Assembly (NCBI GenBank): GCA_039832905.1
Contig: JBDOLX010000095.1
Span: 1 to 60,863, forward strand
Source of the DNA: Desulfurobacteriaceae bacterium
GTDB taxonomy: Bacteria; Aquificota; Aquificia; Desulfurobacteriales; Desulfurobacteriaceae
Length of the DNA stretch: 60,863 nucleotides
Direction: 5' to 3'
Every line of letters begins with the position of its first letter. Within the stretch, counting starts at the first letter, position 1. The notes under the pieces were generated by a model. The model was not told the origin of the DNA. It searched no databases and was given only the letters and a program-made list of their open reading frames with translations. Shown one piece after another: positions 8,119-17,181 of this stretch. The position numbers were made by a program, and so were the translations under genes.

Positions 8119-9003
8119 TTACAAAATCTCCTTCCTTATATTTTGTTCCCTGTGTTCTACGTATATTTCGTAGTCAGGATAAGTTTCTTTTATTTTTTTT
8201 GAAAGGAGTTCTACAAAAGCAACAGATCTGTGCTGTCCTCCAGTACAACCTATAGCAAAAGTAATGTATGCTTTCCCCTCTTTTTCATACATAGGAATGG
8301 TAAGCTTCACAAACTCAAAAATAAGATGAAAAATCTTTCTTGATTCCTCATGTTCCATTATGTAATCAACAACTTCTTTATCCATACCTGTTTTTGGGCG
8401 AAGGTGAGAAACAAAATGGGGGTTGGGTAAGAACCTTACATCAAAAACGTTATCGGCGGATGCAGGAATTCCGTACTTAAACCCAAAGGAGAGAAAGGTA
8501 ATCTTCAAAGTAGGTTTTTCGTCAGCAAGAAGGTTCTTTATAAACCTTTTTAATTCATGGGTGTTCATAAAGGAGGTATCTATTATTAGGTGAGAAAGTT
8601 CTTTTACTGCTTCCAGAACTTCTTTTTCTTCGTCTATTAGGTTTTCTAAACTTTTGTTGGGACTGTATCTTTCAAAGGGGTGTGGGCGCCTTGTTTCACT
8701 AAAACGCTTTATGAGAACATCTTTTTGTGCTGTGAAGTACCAGATCTTTACTAAAGGAAACTGCTCTTTTAATTTCTTTAGTATTGTTGAAGCTGTTTTT
8801 CTAAAACCGGGGTTTCTAATATCAATTACTAAAGCTGCTTTTTCTATTTCTGGATTGTCTTCAATTAATAGTAAAAGGTTCGGTATAAGATCTGGTGGTA
8901 TATTATCTATACAATAAAAACCAAGGTCTTCTAAGTGTTTCATGGCACTTGATTTTCCAGCACCTGATTCACCGGTGATAATGATTATCTCTTTTCCTTT
9001 CAT
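8119..9003 (-). CDS. rapZ: RNase adapter protein RapZ (nucleotide-binding, YvcJ family)
   Basis: The 294-residue product has the length usual for RapZ. The Walker A motif GESGAGKS lies at 11-18. Family signatures SFGFKYG (172-178), DVRFLPNP (188-195) and GCTGGQHRS (252-260) are intact, followed by HRE near 284. In enterobacteria RapZ binds small RNAs and presents GlmZ to RNase E, controlling GlmS; in Firmicutes YvcJ is a nucleotide-binding protein affecting competence. The target in this lineage is unknown, although an RNase E/G gene lies at 44.5-46.0 kb. The ATG follows GGTGGAGAA and overlaps the TGA of the upstream beta-propeller gene. Confidence 0.95.
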   Translation of the reverse strand: MKGKEIIIITGESGAGKSSAMKHLEDLGFYCIDNIPPDLIPNLLLLIEDNPEIEKAALVIDIRNPGFRKTASTILKKLKEQFPLVKIWYFTAQKDVLIKRFSETRRPHPFERYSPNKSLENLIDEEKEVLEAVKELSHLIIDTSFMNTHELKRFIKNLLADEKPTLKITFLSFGFKYGIPASADNVFDVRFLPNPHFVSHLRPKTGMDKEVVDYIMEHEESRKIFHLIFEFVKLTIPMYEKEGKAYITFAIGCTGGQHRSVAFVELLSKKIKETYPDYEIYVEHREQNIRKEIL

Positions 9004-9785
9004 TTCTCCACCTTGAAAACCTTTACGTCATTAAATAAAAATTCAGGAACGAAAAGTTTACCATTACAGTAATTAATATCGACAGGAGAGGTTATAACAA
9101 CTTTTGACTTTAATTCTTTAACTTTTCCGTCTTTAAAGGAGTAGATTTTTCCTTCTGAGAAATCGGAAAAAAGAATGGTTCCATCGTTTAAAACGGTAAC
9201 CCCATCAAGATTTGAAAACCCATAAGCTAAGGTTTTAATGCTTTTCTTATTAATATCTATTTCAAATAACTTTCCTTCTCCCCAACTTGCAACGACTAAA
9301 TTTCCATTTTTCAGAAAAGCGAGTCCATTGGGCAGTTCCAGATTAGGACTTTTTAAAAAGATGGAAATTTCTAAAGTTTCAGTATCTATTCTGTATATAG
9401 TGTTAGTTTGGGTGTCGCTAACGTAAACGAATTTTTTTCCGTCGTAAGCAACATCGTTTAAAAACTGGGCATCTTTTACTTTTATCTTTTTTAAAACTTT
9501 ACCGCTTTCAGAATTGGCAACAACTACAGTATCGATATCAGCTATAAATAACTTCTTGTTGGCAACAGCTATTCCCTTTGGAGCGTTTAGGTTGGATATA
9601 AACTTTTGGAGTTTCTTATCCTTGCCAAATATAGCAATAAATCCGTCACCATCTTTTTTAGCTGGATACGGTTTTCCTACGTTTGAAATGAAAATTTTTC
9701 CGTTAAAACACTCTACACTTTCGGGAGTTTCAAGTCCTTTTATGCTAAAGATTAAAAAAAGTAAACTTAGAGTTTTTACCCCCAT
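9000..9785 (-). CDS. Secreted NHL/SMP-30-like beta-propeller protein
   Basis: The product has 261 residues with a short hydrophobic N-terminus (about 1-17) that is probably a signal peptide. Blade-like repeats follow, each with a strand, a short turn and a second strand: GKIFISNVG, KKLFIADID, KKFVYVSDTQTNTIYRID, GNLVVASWGEGKLFEID, GTILFSDFSEGKIYSF and GKLFVPEFLFNDVKVF. This spacing matches six-bladed NHL or SMP-30/gluconolactonase propellers. No metal-binding set typical of gluconolactonase could be confirmed. It overlaps nadK upstream by about ten bases and rapZ downstream by four, so it sits in a four-gene operon without an obvious functional link. Confidence 0.7.
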   Translation of the reverse strand: MGVKTLSLLFLIFSIKGLETPESVECFNGKIFISNVGKPYPAKKDGDGFIAIFGKDKKLQKFISNLNAPKGIAVANKKLFIADIDTVVVANSESGKVLKKIKVKDAQFLNDVAYDGKKFVYVSDTQTNTIYRIDTETLEISIFLKSPNLELPNGLAFLKNGNLVVASWGEGKLFEIDINKKSIKTLAYGFSNLDGVTVLNDGTILFSDFSEGKIYSFKDGKVKELKSKVVITSPVDINYCNGKLFVPEFLFNDVKVFKVEK

Positions 9786-10663
9786 TTCAACTTCTCTCTT
9801 AATGTTTGGTAGTAAGATTTTCTTGGGTCTCTTAAGATTAGAAGATCGTGAGGTGATCGTGTAATTTCTATAACGTCACCCTTTCTAAGCTCTATTCCTT
9901 CTTGCCCGTCGAAAATGACCATTACGGTTTCGTCTTTTGTTTTTAACCTTGCAGAAAGACATACGTTTCCTTCAAGAACTAAAGGTCTTAACGTTAAAGT
10001 GTGGGGACAAATAGGAGTAAGAAGCATTGCATTTAAAGTTGGCATTAAGATTGGTCCACCGGAAGAAAGAGAGTATGCTGTTGAACCTGTTGGGGTAGCT
10101 ACTATAACTCCATCACCACGAAAAGTAGTAACGTACTTTCCATCGGCTTCAATTTCTATTTCAATTATTCTTGCTAAAATATCTCTCTTTATAGCTACTT
10201 CGTTGACACATCTATAAATGGAAACGTGTCCATTTTCCCTTAAAACTTTTACTCTAATTACAGGTCTATTCTCTAAGACAAATTCTCCGTTTAAAAGTCT
10301 TTCTAGACTTTCTTCTATTTCATCTATAGATACTTCTGTTAGAAAACCGAGCGTTCCAAAGTTTATTCCCAAGAGTGGAACCGGTCTTTTGTCAACAAGT
10401 TTTGCTACTGTCAAGAAAGTTCCATCGCCACCAAGAACAAGGATTACGTCTACTTTGTCAGGAAGCACTAATCTATCTACAACTTTTACATAAGGTTTGC
10501 AAGAATCTTTCGTGAGTTTACAGGTTTCTTCATCTGTAAAGAGTTTTACAGGATAGTCTTTTAACTTTTCTACTATCTGTTTTATCCCTTTTGCACTTTC
10601 GGGTTTTGTCGGATTGGCAATTAGACCTATACTCTTATAGGCTACTTTTCTTCCTTCTGTCAT
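9776..10663 (-). CDS. nadK: NAD kinase
   Basis: About 295 residues. NAD kinase phosphorylates NAD to NADP using ATP or polyphosphate. The GGDG motif is present in LGGDGTFLTVAKL, followed by GINFGTLGFLTE and the second signature TPTGSTAYSLSSGGPI; TPICPHTLTLRPLV closes the conserved core. I chose the ATG at 10663, which follows AGGTGGACG, over the GTG one codon earlier. The start lies inside the 3' end of the DnaC-like gene, so the two are translationally coupled. Confidence 0.95.
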   Translation of the reverse strand: MTEGRKVAYKSIGLIANPTKPESAKGIKQIVEKLKDYPVKLFTDEETCKLTKDSCKPYVKVVDRLVLPDKVDVILVLGGDGTFLTVAKLVDKRPVPLLGINFGTLGFLTEVSIDEIEESLERLLNGEFVLENRPVIRVKVLRENGHVSIYRCVNEVAIKRDILARIIEIEIEADGKYVTTFRGDGVIVATPTGSTAYSLSSGGPILMPTLNAMLLTPICPHTLTLRPLVLEGNVCLSARLKTKDETVMVIFDGQEGIELRKGDVIEITRSPHDLLILRDPRKSYYQTLREKLKWG

Positions 10664-11315
10664 CACCGTCCACCTTTATTATCTTGCACATTTCGTAAAT
10701 TCTTGATTCTGTCCTTTCATCAAATTTTGAAGCAAAGCTTTCGTCTGTTGAAACCTCAAATCTTAGGTTGGTTGTGATTATTGTGGGTAGGCTATTAACG
10801 TATCTATAGTTTATGATTGTTGCCAAAATGTCTCTTGCCCATTCTGTATTCCTTTCTGCACCAACATCATCTAAAACCAAAAGAGGAGTTTTCAAAACAG
10901 GTTCTAAAACTTCATAGCTTGATTCGTTCGTGTCAAAAGTGGTTTTTATATCTATAAGGAGGGTTCTAAAGTCGTAAAAAAGTCCCCTTAATCCTTTGTA
11001 TTCTATAATGTTCCTTAAAGTAGCACTTGCTAAATGGGTTTTTCCTGTTCCGGGTGGTCCGTAAAGAAGAATTCCTCCTTTTACAAAAGGGAAAAGGTAA
11101 AAAAATTCTCTACACTCGTAAAGTGCTCTTAATTGATCTATAGTTTGAGGTTCGTAGTTTGAAAATTTGCACAATCTATATCTTAAAGGAATTCCGCTAC
11201 TTTCTAGGTAGATTTTCTTAAACTTTTCAAATTGACACTTGCACCTTACGGCTTTACGTTCTCCACTTTTGTTTTCTATAATCCAACCACTACCACCACA
11301 AATTTTGCAGTTCAA
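10635..11315 (-). CDS. DnaC/DnaI-like helicase-loader ATPase with N-terminal zinc ribbon
   Basis: The product has 226 residues. Cys3, Cys6, Cys25 and Cys27 form a zinc-ribbon candidate like that of DnaI/DnaC-type loaders. The AAA+ core has Walker A GPPGTGKT (86-93), Walker B LLVLDDVGAE and a sensor-like TIITTNL. Such proteins load the replicative helicase onto DNA. The start is a TTG six bases after AAGGAG, which fits better than any later ATG. It is divergent from mqnC, with about 56 bases between the starts. It could instead be an IstB-like transposition ATPase, but no transposase is nearby and the zinc ribbon favours a loader. Confidence 0.8.
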   Translation of the reverse strand: MNCKICGGSGWIIENKSGERKAVRCKCQFEKFKKIYLESSGIPLRYRLCKFSNYEPQTIDQLRALYECREFFYLFPFVKGGILLYGPPGTGKTHLASATLRNIIEYKGLRGLFYDFRTLLIDIKTTFDTNESSYEVLEPVLKTPLLVLDDVGAERNTEWARDILATIINYRYVNSLPTIITTNLRFEVSTDESFASKFDERTESRIYEMCKIIKVDGDDRRKKSSL

Positions 11316-11371
11316 GTTATGCTCCTTGAGTTTTCGGGATTACTTTAAAATTATAGTATCTGGGGAAGAAG

Positions 11372-12439
11372 GTGGACATTGTAAAGAAAGTTATAGAAGG
11401 AAAAAGGATATCTGAAGAAGAAGCTTTAGAGCTTTTAAAAGATTTTGATCTTTTAACCCTTGGTCAACTTGCAAATTTTGTAAGAAATAGGAAACATCCT
11501 GAAAAGGAAGTAACATTTGTAATAGATAGAAATATAAACTACACTAACGTTTGTGTATGTAAATGCCGTTTCTGTGCTTTTTACAGAAATAAAGAAGATA
11601 AAGACGCTTATGTAATAAGTAAGGAAGATCTTAGAAGGAAGATCCAAGAAACGGTAGATTTAGGTGGAACAGCTATTTTGTTGCAGGGAGGTCTTCATCC
11701 AGACTTAAATATTGAGTTCTATGAGGATCTTTTAAGGTTCATAAAATCTGAATTTCCCGAAATTCATATTCACGGTTTTTCGGCTCCAGAAATCCTTCAT
11801 ATATCAAAATTATCTGGGATTTCTATAGAAGAAACCATAAGGAGGTTAAAAGGAGCAGGACTTGGTTCTATTCCCGGTGGTGGTGCAGAAATCTTAGTAG
11901 ATAGAGTAAGAGAAAAGATAGCTCCAAATAAGGCAAAAACTAAAGAGTGGCTTGAAGTTCATAGAGTAGCGCATGAAGTTGGTTTAAGGACTACTGCTAC
12001 TATGATGTTTGGTAGTCTTGATACCGATGAGGATGTAGTTGAACATCTAAAGGTGATAAGAGATTTGCAGGACGAAACGGAAGGGTTTACAGCATTTATT
12101 CCTTGGAGTTTTCAACCGGACTACACAGAGCTTTCAAATGAAGTAAAAGAAAAAGCAAGTGGTGAAAGATATTTAAAGGTTCTAGCAGTATCTCGAATCT
12201 ATCTTGATAACGTTGACAACATTCAGGCTTCATGGGTAACTCAAGGTGGAAAAATGGCACAGATAGCTTTAAAGTTTGGGGCAAACGATTTTGGATCTTT
12301 AATGATAGAGGAAAATGTCGTTGCAGCTACTGGAGTAAGATATAGACTACCTCTCTCTGAAATTGTAAGGCTTATAAAGGACGCTGGATTTACGCCAGTT
12401 CAAAGAGATACTCTTTACAGAAAGATAGCTTACTTTTGA
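11372..12439 (+). CDS. mqnC: Cyclic dehypoxanthinyl futalosine synthase (radical SAM)
   Basis: The product has 355 residues. MqnC carries out the radical cyclisation of dehypoxanthine futalosine in the futalosine route to menaquinone. The radical SAM cysteines are C61, C65 and C68 in CVCKCRFC. Downstream features fit the MqnC/CofH group: LLQGGLHPD, HGFSAPE, GAGLGSIPGGGAEIL and PWSFQPDYTEL. The start is GTG with a weak GGGGAAGAA upstream. The other mqn genes are not in the window. The 3' end overlaps the convergent PilZ gene by ten bases. Confidence 0.9.
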   Translation: MDIVKKVIEGKRISEEEALELLKDFDLLTLGQLANFVRNRKHPEKEVTFVIDRNINYTNVCVCKCRFCAFYRNKEDKDAYVISKEDLRRKIQETVDLGGTAILLQGGLHPDLNIEFYEDLLRFIKSEFPEIHIHGFSAPEILHISKLSGISIEETIRRLKGAGLGSIPGGGAEILVDRVREKIAPNKAKTKEWLEVHRVAHEVGLRTTATMMFGSLDTDEDVVEHLKVIRDLQDETEGFTAFIPWSFQPDYTELSNEVKEKASGERYLKVLAVSRIYLDNVDNIQASWVTQGGKMAQIALKFGANDFGSLMIEENVVAATGVRYRLPLSEIVRLIKDAGFTPVQRDTLYRKIAYF

Positions 12440-13074
12440 CGTTTCCCAAGTATTAAATCTTTTACAAATTTTACATAGTGTTTAAAAATAAATTCTACAA
12501 TGTTAAAGCTTACGTACTCTATCTTGCACCCTATTGAGATAAATCTCTCCAGTTCTGTAATCCTTACAACTTGAACTCTTAAGATTTGAACGTCTTTAAC
12601 AACGGATAGTTTTGTTCCCGGTTCAACTCTTTTTAGTTCACTTGAGGATGTTATTAGATTAACGCCGTTGAAACTAAGATCATGTATGTAAGCTTCTCCT
12701 ACTTCTTTGCCGTCTATAAGTACTTTAAACTTTCCAGCGTATTCTGGACAGAAAGTGTATCTCTTAGAGAAACGCTTTTCTTCCAGTGGGCTATTTTCGA
12801 TTTATACCACTAAAGAATCATCAGAGAAAAACTTTAGGGGAAGAGCTTTTACAAGAAAAGGCTCTCCTTTAAGGTTAAGGTCATTAATGAAAAGAAACTC
12901 TTTATTCTTTATGAGGTTTAACACTTCCGGAGGGGAAACATTTTTTACTACAAACTGATCTTCTTCCAGCTTTTCTAATTTGAAAAAAAAGAAAATAGGA
13001 ATTTTCACTCTTAAACCTATTTTACACTTAATTTCTTGGAAAAAGAAACCACTGTACCTTCTATTTTCTATCAT
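12430..13074 (-). pseudogene. PilZ-domain (YcgR-like) protein interrupted by an in-frame TAA
   Basis: The first 90 codons encode a YcgR-N-like segment ([10 protein letters not shown] to SDDSLVV), then a TAA at 12802-12804. The same frame continues without another stop for 123 codons to TAA at 12430. The downstream part is a PilZ domain: KRFSKRY matches the N-terminal arginine motif that binds c-di-GMP, and IHDLSFNGVNL matches the (D/N)xSxxG motif. That half contains no in-frame ATG, GTG or TTG near its beginning, so it cannot be an independent gene. Restoring one sense codon gives a 214-residue protein of normal YcgR-like layout. The start overlaps the end of the chemoreceptor gene by 14 bases, which suggests a receptor/c-di-GMP motility link. 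Causes could be mutation, recoding or a sequence error. Confidence 0.8.
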
Positions 13075-14866
13075 CTGTTACCTTTTCGAGAAGTTCTTCA
13101 AATAGTTCAGCAGCTTCCAGTACTTTCTTTTCAAGTTCTTGGAACTTATCACCTATTGAATCTTTGCTATTTTGAAGAGCTTCAATAATTTCCCCTGCAA
13201 TTTTGTAGCAGTCCTCTATAACGCTTTCAAGTTGATTGGATATTTCAGGTAAACCATCTACTTTGAAACTCTTGAGTTCTTTGTGTAGCCACTTTCTAAT
13301 TTCTGAATTTTCAAACTGAGGAATTTCTCTTATTGTTGGAAGTTTAGCCACCCAGTCTGAGAAGAGTTCCATACCTTTGATAATTGTTGAAATGAGTTTT
13401 CCAATGTCAAACTTAGAAATGTTTTCGTGAACAGACTTAACAGAAGCCCTTGTCCTGTATATCGTAGACTCTAATTTCTTGAATACTTCGTTGAACCTAT
13501 CAATTTCGTTGTTAATTGAGGATACATTTTCTTTTACTGTATCAAGAGCTCCCAATTGCTGTTTAAGAGTAAACAGAATGTTATCGGTTACCTCAGATAA
13601 AGATTCAACCTTTGTCCTGATTTTTACAAGCACCTCCTCAGTTTTGGCCATTTCTCCTTTAACCTTCATTGCTTCATTGGCTCTCTTTTCAAGGTCTTGA
13701 GAGAATTTTTCTATAAGATGGATAATGTTATTGACTATGTTTCCTATTTCTTCTGCGGAACTTACTGTTCTTGTAGCAAGCTTTCTTACTTCTTCAGCAA
13801 CTACTGCAAAACCGCGTCCAGCCTCTCCAGCTCTTGCAGCCTCAATAGCAGCATTTAGGGCAAGTAGGTTTGTTTGGTCTGCAATGTTTTTTATCGTTTC
13901 CACGACGTTTTGAATTGTGGTAGAACCTTTCTGAAGATCTTCGATTTTGTTCCTTAACTTTATGACTTTATCGGCCAATTCCTGCACGTCGCTTACAGAT
14001 TTAGAGACTATGTTGGCACCTTTTTGGGTTTCGCATTCCACTTCTTCAACTTCCTTTCCTGCTGTTTTTAAGAGCTTGTTAATGTCTGATATGGAATTTG
14101 CAAGAACTTCAGAAGATATTGAAAGTTCTACAAACTTTTCTTTTATATCTTTGCTCTTAATGTCGGTGTTAAATAGCTCCATAATTAAGAGGCTTGCGTC
14201 TGTGGAAACTTTTGCAGAGAGTTTCTCTAGCTCTTCGAATGTATTCTTTATCCATCCTAAGAACTTATCAAATTCCTTTGCAAGAAGTCCAAGTTCATCA
14301 TCCTTATCTATAGAAAGTCTCTTAGTTAGATTTCCTTTTTCAATTTCTCTCATTGTTCTTGTCATTGCTTGAATTGGCATAACGATAGCTCTGTAAGAGC
14401 TGAATGCACCAATTCCAATTATTATCAAGCTGAAAAGAGGAATTATTCTTACAAGGAAACTTACGGAAGAAAGGATACTGTTTGCTTCTTCTTCTACTTT
14501 TTCTTTTATATTTTTGAGAGTTCTTTCTTTCTGAGAAAGTTCTTTAATCAAGACTTCATGGTCTACGTTTCCTTTCTTTATCTCTGAAACTGCAGAAAGT
14601 AAAATTGAGTAAGCTTGTGTAGCTTTAGGATTATCAAACTCTGTTAGCCTTGCTAAATCTCTCTGAATGTTTTCCTCGACGGTTTTATCTGGAAAGAGTA
14701 TATAGCTCTTTAAGTCAGCAATGTCTTTTTCAACGCTTAGTATAGTTTTTGAAAGCTCGTTCTGGTTTTTGAAGCTAAGTAGTTTGAAGTGGATAAACTC
14801 TGTAAGGAAGAGTATCATCATAACTTCTACGACGAGAGAAACAAAAAGTTTAGTCTTTATTTTCAT
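13061..14866 (-). CDS. Methyl-accepting chemotaxis protein
   Basis: The product has 601 residues. TM1 is at about 8-30, a short helical periplasmic sensor at about 31-135, TM2 at about 136-157 and a HAMP domain at about 157-210. The signalling tip, [20 protein letters not shown] and the adjacent EVRKLA, lies at about 328-366. After the signalling helices there is an unusually long C-terminal region (about 460-601) containing [15 protein letters not shown] and ending in a helical segment; it does not look like a CZB zinc domain. The ATG has AAGGAGTGAGGC upstream. The ligand cannot be inferred. It is cotranscribed with the PilZ gene. Confidence 0.93.
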   Translation of the reverse strand: MKIKTKLFVSLVVEVMMILFLTEFIHFKLLSFKNQNELSKTILSVEKDIADLKSYILFPDKTVEENIQRDLARLTEFDNPKATQAYSILLSAVSEIKKGNVDHEVLIKELSQKERTLKNIKEKVEEEANSILSSVSFLVRIIPLFSLIIIGIGAFSSYRAIVMPIQAMTRTMREIEKGNLTKRLSIDKDDELGLLAKEFDKFLGWIKNTFEELEKLSAKVSTDASLLIMELFNTDIKSKDIKEKFVELSISSEVLANSISDINKLLKTAGKEVEEVECETQKGANIVSKSVSDVQELADKVIKLRNKIEDLQKGSTTIQNVVETIKNIADQTNLLALNAAIEAARAGEAGRGFAVVAEEVRKLATRTVSSAEEIGNIVNNIIHLIEKFSQDLEKRANEAMKVKGEMAKTEEVLVKIRTKVESLSEVTDNILFTLKQQLGALDTVKENVSSINNEIDRFNEVFKKLESTIYRTRASVKSVHENISKFDIGKLISTIIKGMELFSDWVAKLPTIREIPQFENSEIRKWLHKELKSFKVDGLPEISNQLESVIEDCYKIAGEIIEALQNSKDSIGDKFQELEKKVLEAAELFEELLEKVTDDRK

Positions 14867-14971
14867 GCCTCACTCCTTGAAATTGCTGGCCTAGCCTATA
14901 CTTAAACTATATTACCAAATCTTCTTCTTTATTTGTATATAATTCTCAAACTTTTAACAGGAGGAGGCTCT

Positions 14972-16255
14972 TTGAAGTTTAAACTCAAAATTGAGAAGCT
15001 TGTTTACGGTGGTAAAGGGCTTGGGAGAGTTAACGGTAGGGCTGTTTTTGTTCCTTTTGTTGCTCCAAATGATGTAGTTTTAGTTGAAGAAGTAGTAAGA
15101 AAAAGTGGATATAGTGAAGCTAGGGTAGTTGAAATCTTAAAACCCTCGGAGTTTAGAACAAAACCTTTATGTCCTTACTTTGGAAAGTGTGGTGGGTGTG
15201 ATTGGCAGCATATAAAGTACGAGAGCCAGGTAAAGTTTAAAAGGGATATATTGGAAGAGAACCTTCAAAAAATAGGGAAGATAAAAAAGCCCAACATTGA
15301 TGAAGTAATTTCATCTGCTTCTTGTTGGAATTACCGGAATAGAGCACAACTAAAGGTCAAAGATGGTAAGGTTGGTTTTTTTGCAAAACACAGTCATAAC
15401 ATTGTTGATATAGATAGATGTTTGCTTCTAAAGGAAGATATCCAAGATGTAATGCCGAAGCTTAAAAGACTCTTAAGAGAGCTTCCAACAGAGCCTTCCG
15501 AATTTCATATCTACTCTTCTTCAAAAGGTGAAGTTCTTTTAAAGATTGTTTATCAAGGAAAGTTCAAGAAGATAAATCTTACTCTGCAAAGAATAAAGGA
15601 AATCTTAAAGCTTAACATTGTCGGTTTTGGTATTTATAAGGTAGGGACAGAAGGTTATCCGGAAAGAATCAAGTTTTTTGGTAGAGACTTTACTTATGAA
15701 ACGGTTGGAAAGTTTAAGTTTAGAGTAAGCGCAGATTCTTTTTTCCAAGTAAACATTTTCCAGCTTGAGAACTTAACAGATAGAGTTTCTAGGGCGGCAA
15801 TGGAATATCAGTTTAACTTAGCAGCAGACCTTTACTGTGGAGTTGGAACGTTAACAATTCCTGTTGGCAGATACGTTCATAAAGCTTTTGGGGTAGAAGC
15901 TAACTTTTCTGCTATTAGCGATGCTCTCTACAATAAAGATATAAACGGACTTAGGAACATAACTTTCTACTGTAGAGAAACAGAGGAAGGACTTGATATA
16001 GTAAAAGAATACTGTCCTGATCTTGTTGTAGTCGATCCTCCAAGAAGTGGTTTAAGCCAAAAGGTTGTAAGAGAAATTGCAAATCTTCCGAAGATTAAGA
16101 AAATAGTTTACGTTTCCTGCAATCCTTCAACCCTTGCAAGAGACATAGCCCTTTTCCACCAGTATGGAATAAACATGGAAAGGGCAAAGCTGATAGATAT
16201 GTTCCCACAAACTTACCATGTTGAAACAATAGCATTTTTAAGGAAGGTAAGATGA
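14972..16255 (+). CDS. TrmA/RlmD-family RNA (uracil-5-)-methyltransferase
   Basis: About 427 residues. An N-terminal TRAM-like segment contains GGKGLGRVNGRAVFVPF. The iron-sulfur cysteines are in CPYFGKCGGCDW, with a fourth at the CLLL position near residue 140. The SAM domain has ADLYCGVGTLTIP, the motif VVDPPRSGL and the catalytic-cysteine motif YVSCNPSTLARD. Members methylate U54 in tRNA or U747/U1939 in 23S rRNA; the exact target cannot be told from sequence alone. The start is a TTG five bases after AGGAGGAG; a TTG 13 codons earlier has no ribosome-binding site. The stop overlaps the pyrD start (ATGA). Confidence 0.9.
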   Translation: MKFKLKIEKLVYGGKGLGRVNGRAVFVPFVAPNDVVLVEEVVRKSGYSEARVVEILKPSEFRTKPLCPYFGKCGGCDWQHIKYESQVKFKRDILEENLQKIGKIKKPNIDEVISSASCWNYRNRAQLKVKDGKVGFFAKHSHNIVDIDRCLLLKEDIQDVMPKLKRLLRELPTEPSEFHIYSSSKGEVLLKIVYQGKFKKINLTLQRIKEILKLNIVGFGIYKVGTEGYPERIKFFGRDFTYETVGKFKFRVSADSFFQVNIFQLENLTDRVSRAAMEYQFNLAADLYCGVGTLTIPVGRYVHKAFGVEANFSAISDALYNKDINGLRNITFYCRETEEGLDIVKEYCPDLVVVDPPRSGLSQKVVREIANLPKIKKIVYVSCNPSTLARDIALFHQYGINMERAKLIDMFPQTYHVETIAFLRKVR

Positions 16256-17163
16256 TGTTGAGAGTAAAACTTTTTGGAGTAGAGTTTGAAAATCCTGTGT
16301 GGACTGCGTCTGGAACGTTTGGGTTTGGTCTTGAGTATGCGCCTTATCTTGACTTAAACAAAGTTGGGGCGGTTTGTGTAAAAGGTCTTTCAATAAACCC
16401 ACGGCAAGGAAATGAGCCACCGAGAATTTGGGAAACCCCTTGTGGAATGCTTAATGCGATAGGACTTCAAAATCCGGGAGTTAAATACTTTGTTGAAAAA
16501 ATTGTTCCGGAACTTAAGAAGTACAAAACAAAAGTGATTGCAAACATCTACGGTTCGACAGTTGAAGAGTACGTTGCCGTTGCTAAAGAGTTAAAAGGCA
16601 TAGATGGAGTTGATGCGATAGAACTTAACATCTCTTGTCCAAATGTTAAAAAAGGAGGATTGGCATTTGGAGTTGACCCGGTTGAGGCTGCAAGGCTTAC
16701 TGAAGCTGTGAAGAAAAACACTGATAAACCTGTAATAGTAAAGCTTTCGCCCAACGTTACGGATGTAGTAGAAATTGCCAAAGCTGTGGAAAGTGCAGGA
16801 GCCGATGCTCTTTCAGCTATTAACACCCTTCTTGGAATGGCGATAGACATTTATAAAAGGAAACCAAAACTAAAGAACAAGTTTGGAGGTTTATCCGGTC
16901 CTGCAATAAAACCTGTTGCAGTTAGAATGGTTTACCAAGTTTCAAAGGCTGTAAATATACCAGTCATAGGTATAGGTGGTATTTCTACTTGGGAAGATGC
17001 AGTTGAGTTTTTCCTTGCAGGAGCTTCTGCAGTACAGGTTGGTACTGCAAACTTTTTTAATCCAAAGGCAGTAGAGGAGATAGTTGAAGGACTAGAGAAC
17101 TATTTAAAGGAAATGGGATATAGTAGCATTGAAGATCTTGTTGGAGATTTAAAGGAAGAGTAG
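16252..17163 (+). CDS. pyrD: Dihydroorotate dehydrogenase, class 1 (catalytic subunit)
   Basis: The product has 303 residues. It oxidises dihydroorotate to orotate in pyrimidine synthesis using FMN. Visible features are NPVWTASGTFGFG, the active-site ELNISCPNVKKGG with the class 1 catalytic cysteine, VKLSPNVTD, and the phosphate-binding IGIGGISTWEDA with QVGTANF. The length and the catalytic cysteine match the class 1B PyrDB subunit, which normally pairs with the electron-transfer subunit PyrK; pyrK is not in the window. The stop codon is part of a hairpin shared with the convergent purA gene. Confidence 0.93.
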   Translation: MMLRVKLFGVEFENPVWTASGTFGFGLEYAPYLDLNKVGAVCVKGLSINPRQGNEPPRIWETPCGMLNAIGLQNPGVKYFVEKIVPELKKYKTKVIANIYGSTVEEYVAVAKELKGIDGVDAIELNISCPNVKKGGLAFGVDPVEAARLTEAVKKNTDKPVIVKLSPNVTDVVEIAKAVESAGADALSAINTLLGMAIDIYKRKPKLKNKFGGLSGPAIKPVAVRMVYQVSKAVNIPVIGIGGISTWEDAVEFFLAGASAVQVGTANFFNPKAVEEIVEGLENYLKEMGYSSIEDLVGDLKEE

Positions 17164-17181
17164 TTCCCGTTGCGGGAACTA
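17161..17181. terminator. Perfect inverted repeat joining the stop codons of pyrD and purA
   Basis: TAGTTCCCG, loop TTG, CGGGAACTA gives a 9-bp perfect stem. The left TAG is the stop of pyrD (plus strand) and the right CTA is the stop of purA (minus strand). It is suited to act as a bidirectional terminator or RNA 3'-end stabiliser. The T tract is weak on both sides, so efficiency as an intrinsic terminator is uncertain. Confidence 0.55.

Noticed and set aside
10635-11315. IstB-type transposition helper in place of a helicase loader
   Set aside because: No IS21-type transposase or terminal repeats are nearby, and the N-terminal zinc ribbon fits DnaI/DnaC-like loaders.
12707-12958. Plus-strand open frame of 83 codons opposite the PilZ gene
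   Set aside because: It is the antisense shadow of the interrupted PilZ gene; it has no ribosome-binding site and an unlikely composition.
13947-14372. Plus-strand open frame of 141 codons opposite the chemoreceptor
   Set aside because: It is antisense to the strongly conserved MCP coding sequence, Ser/Leu-rich and without a start signal.
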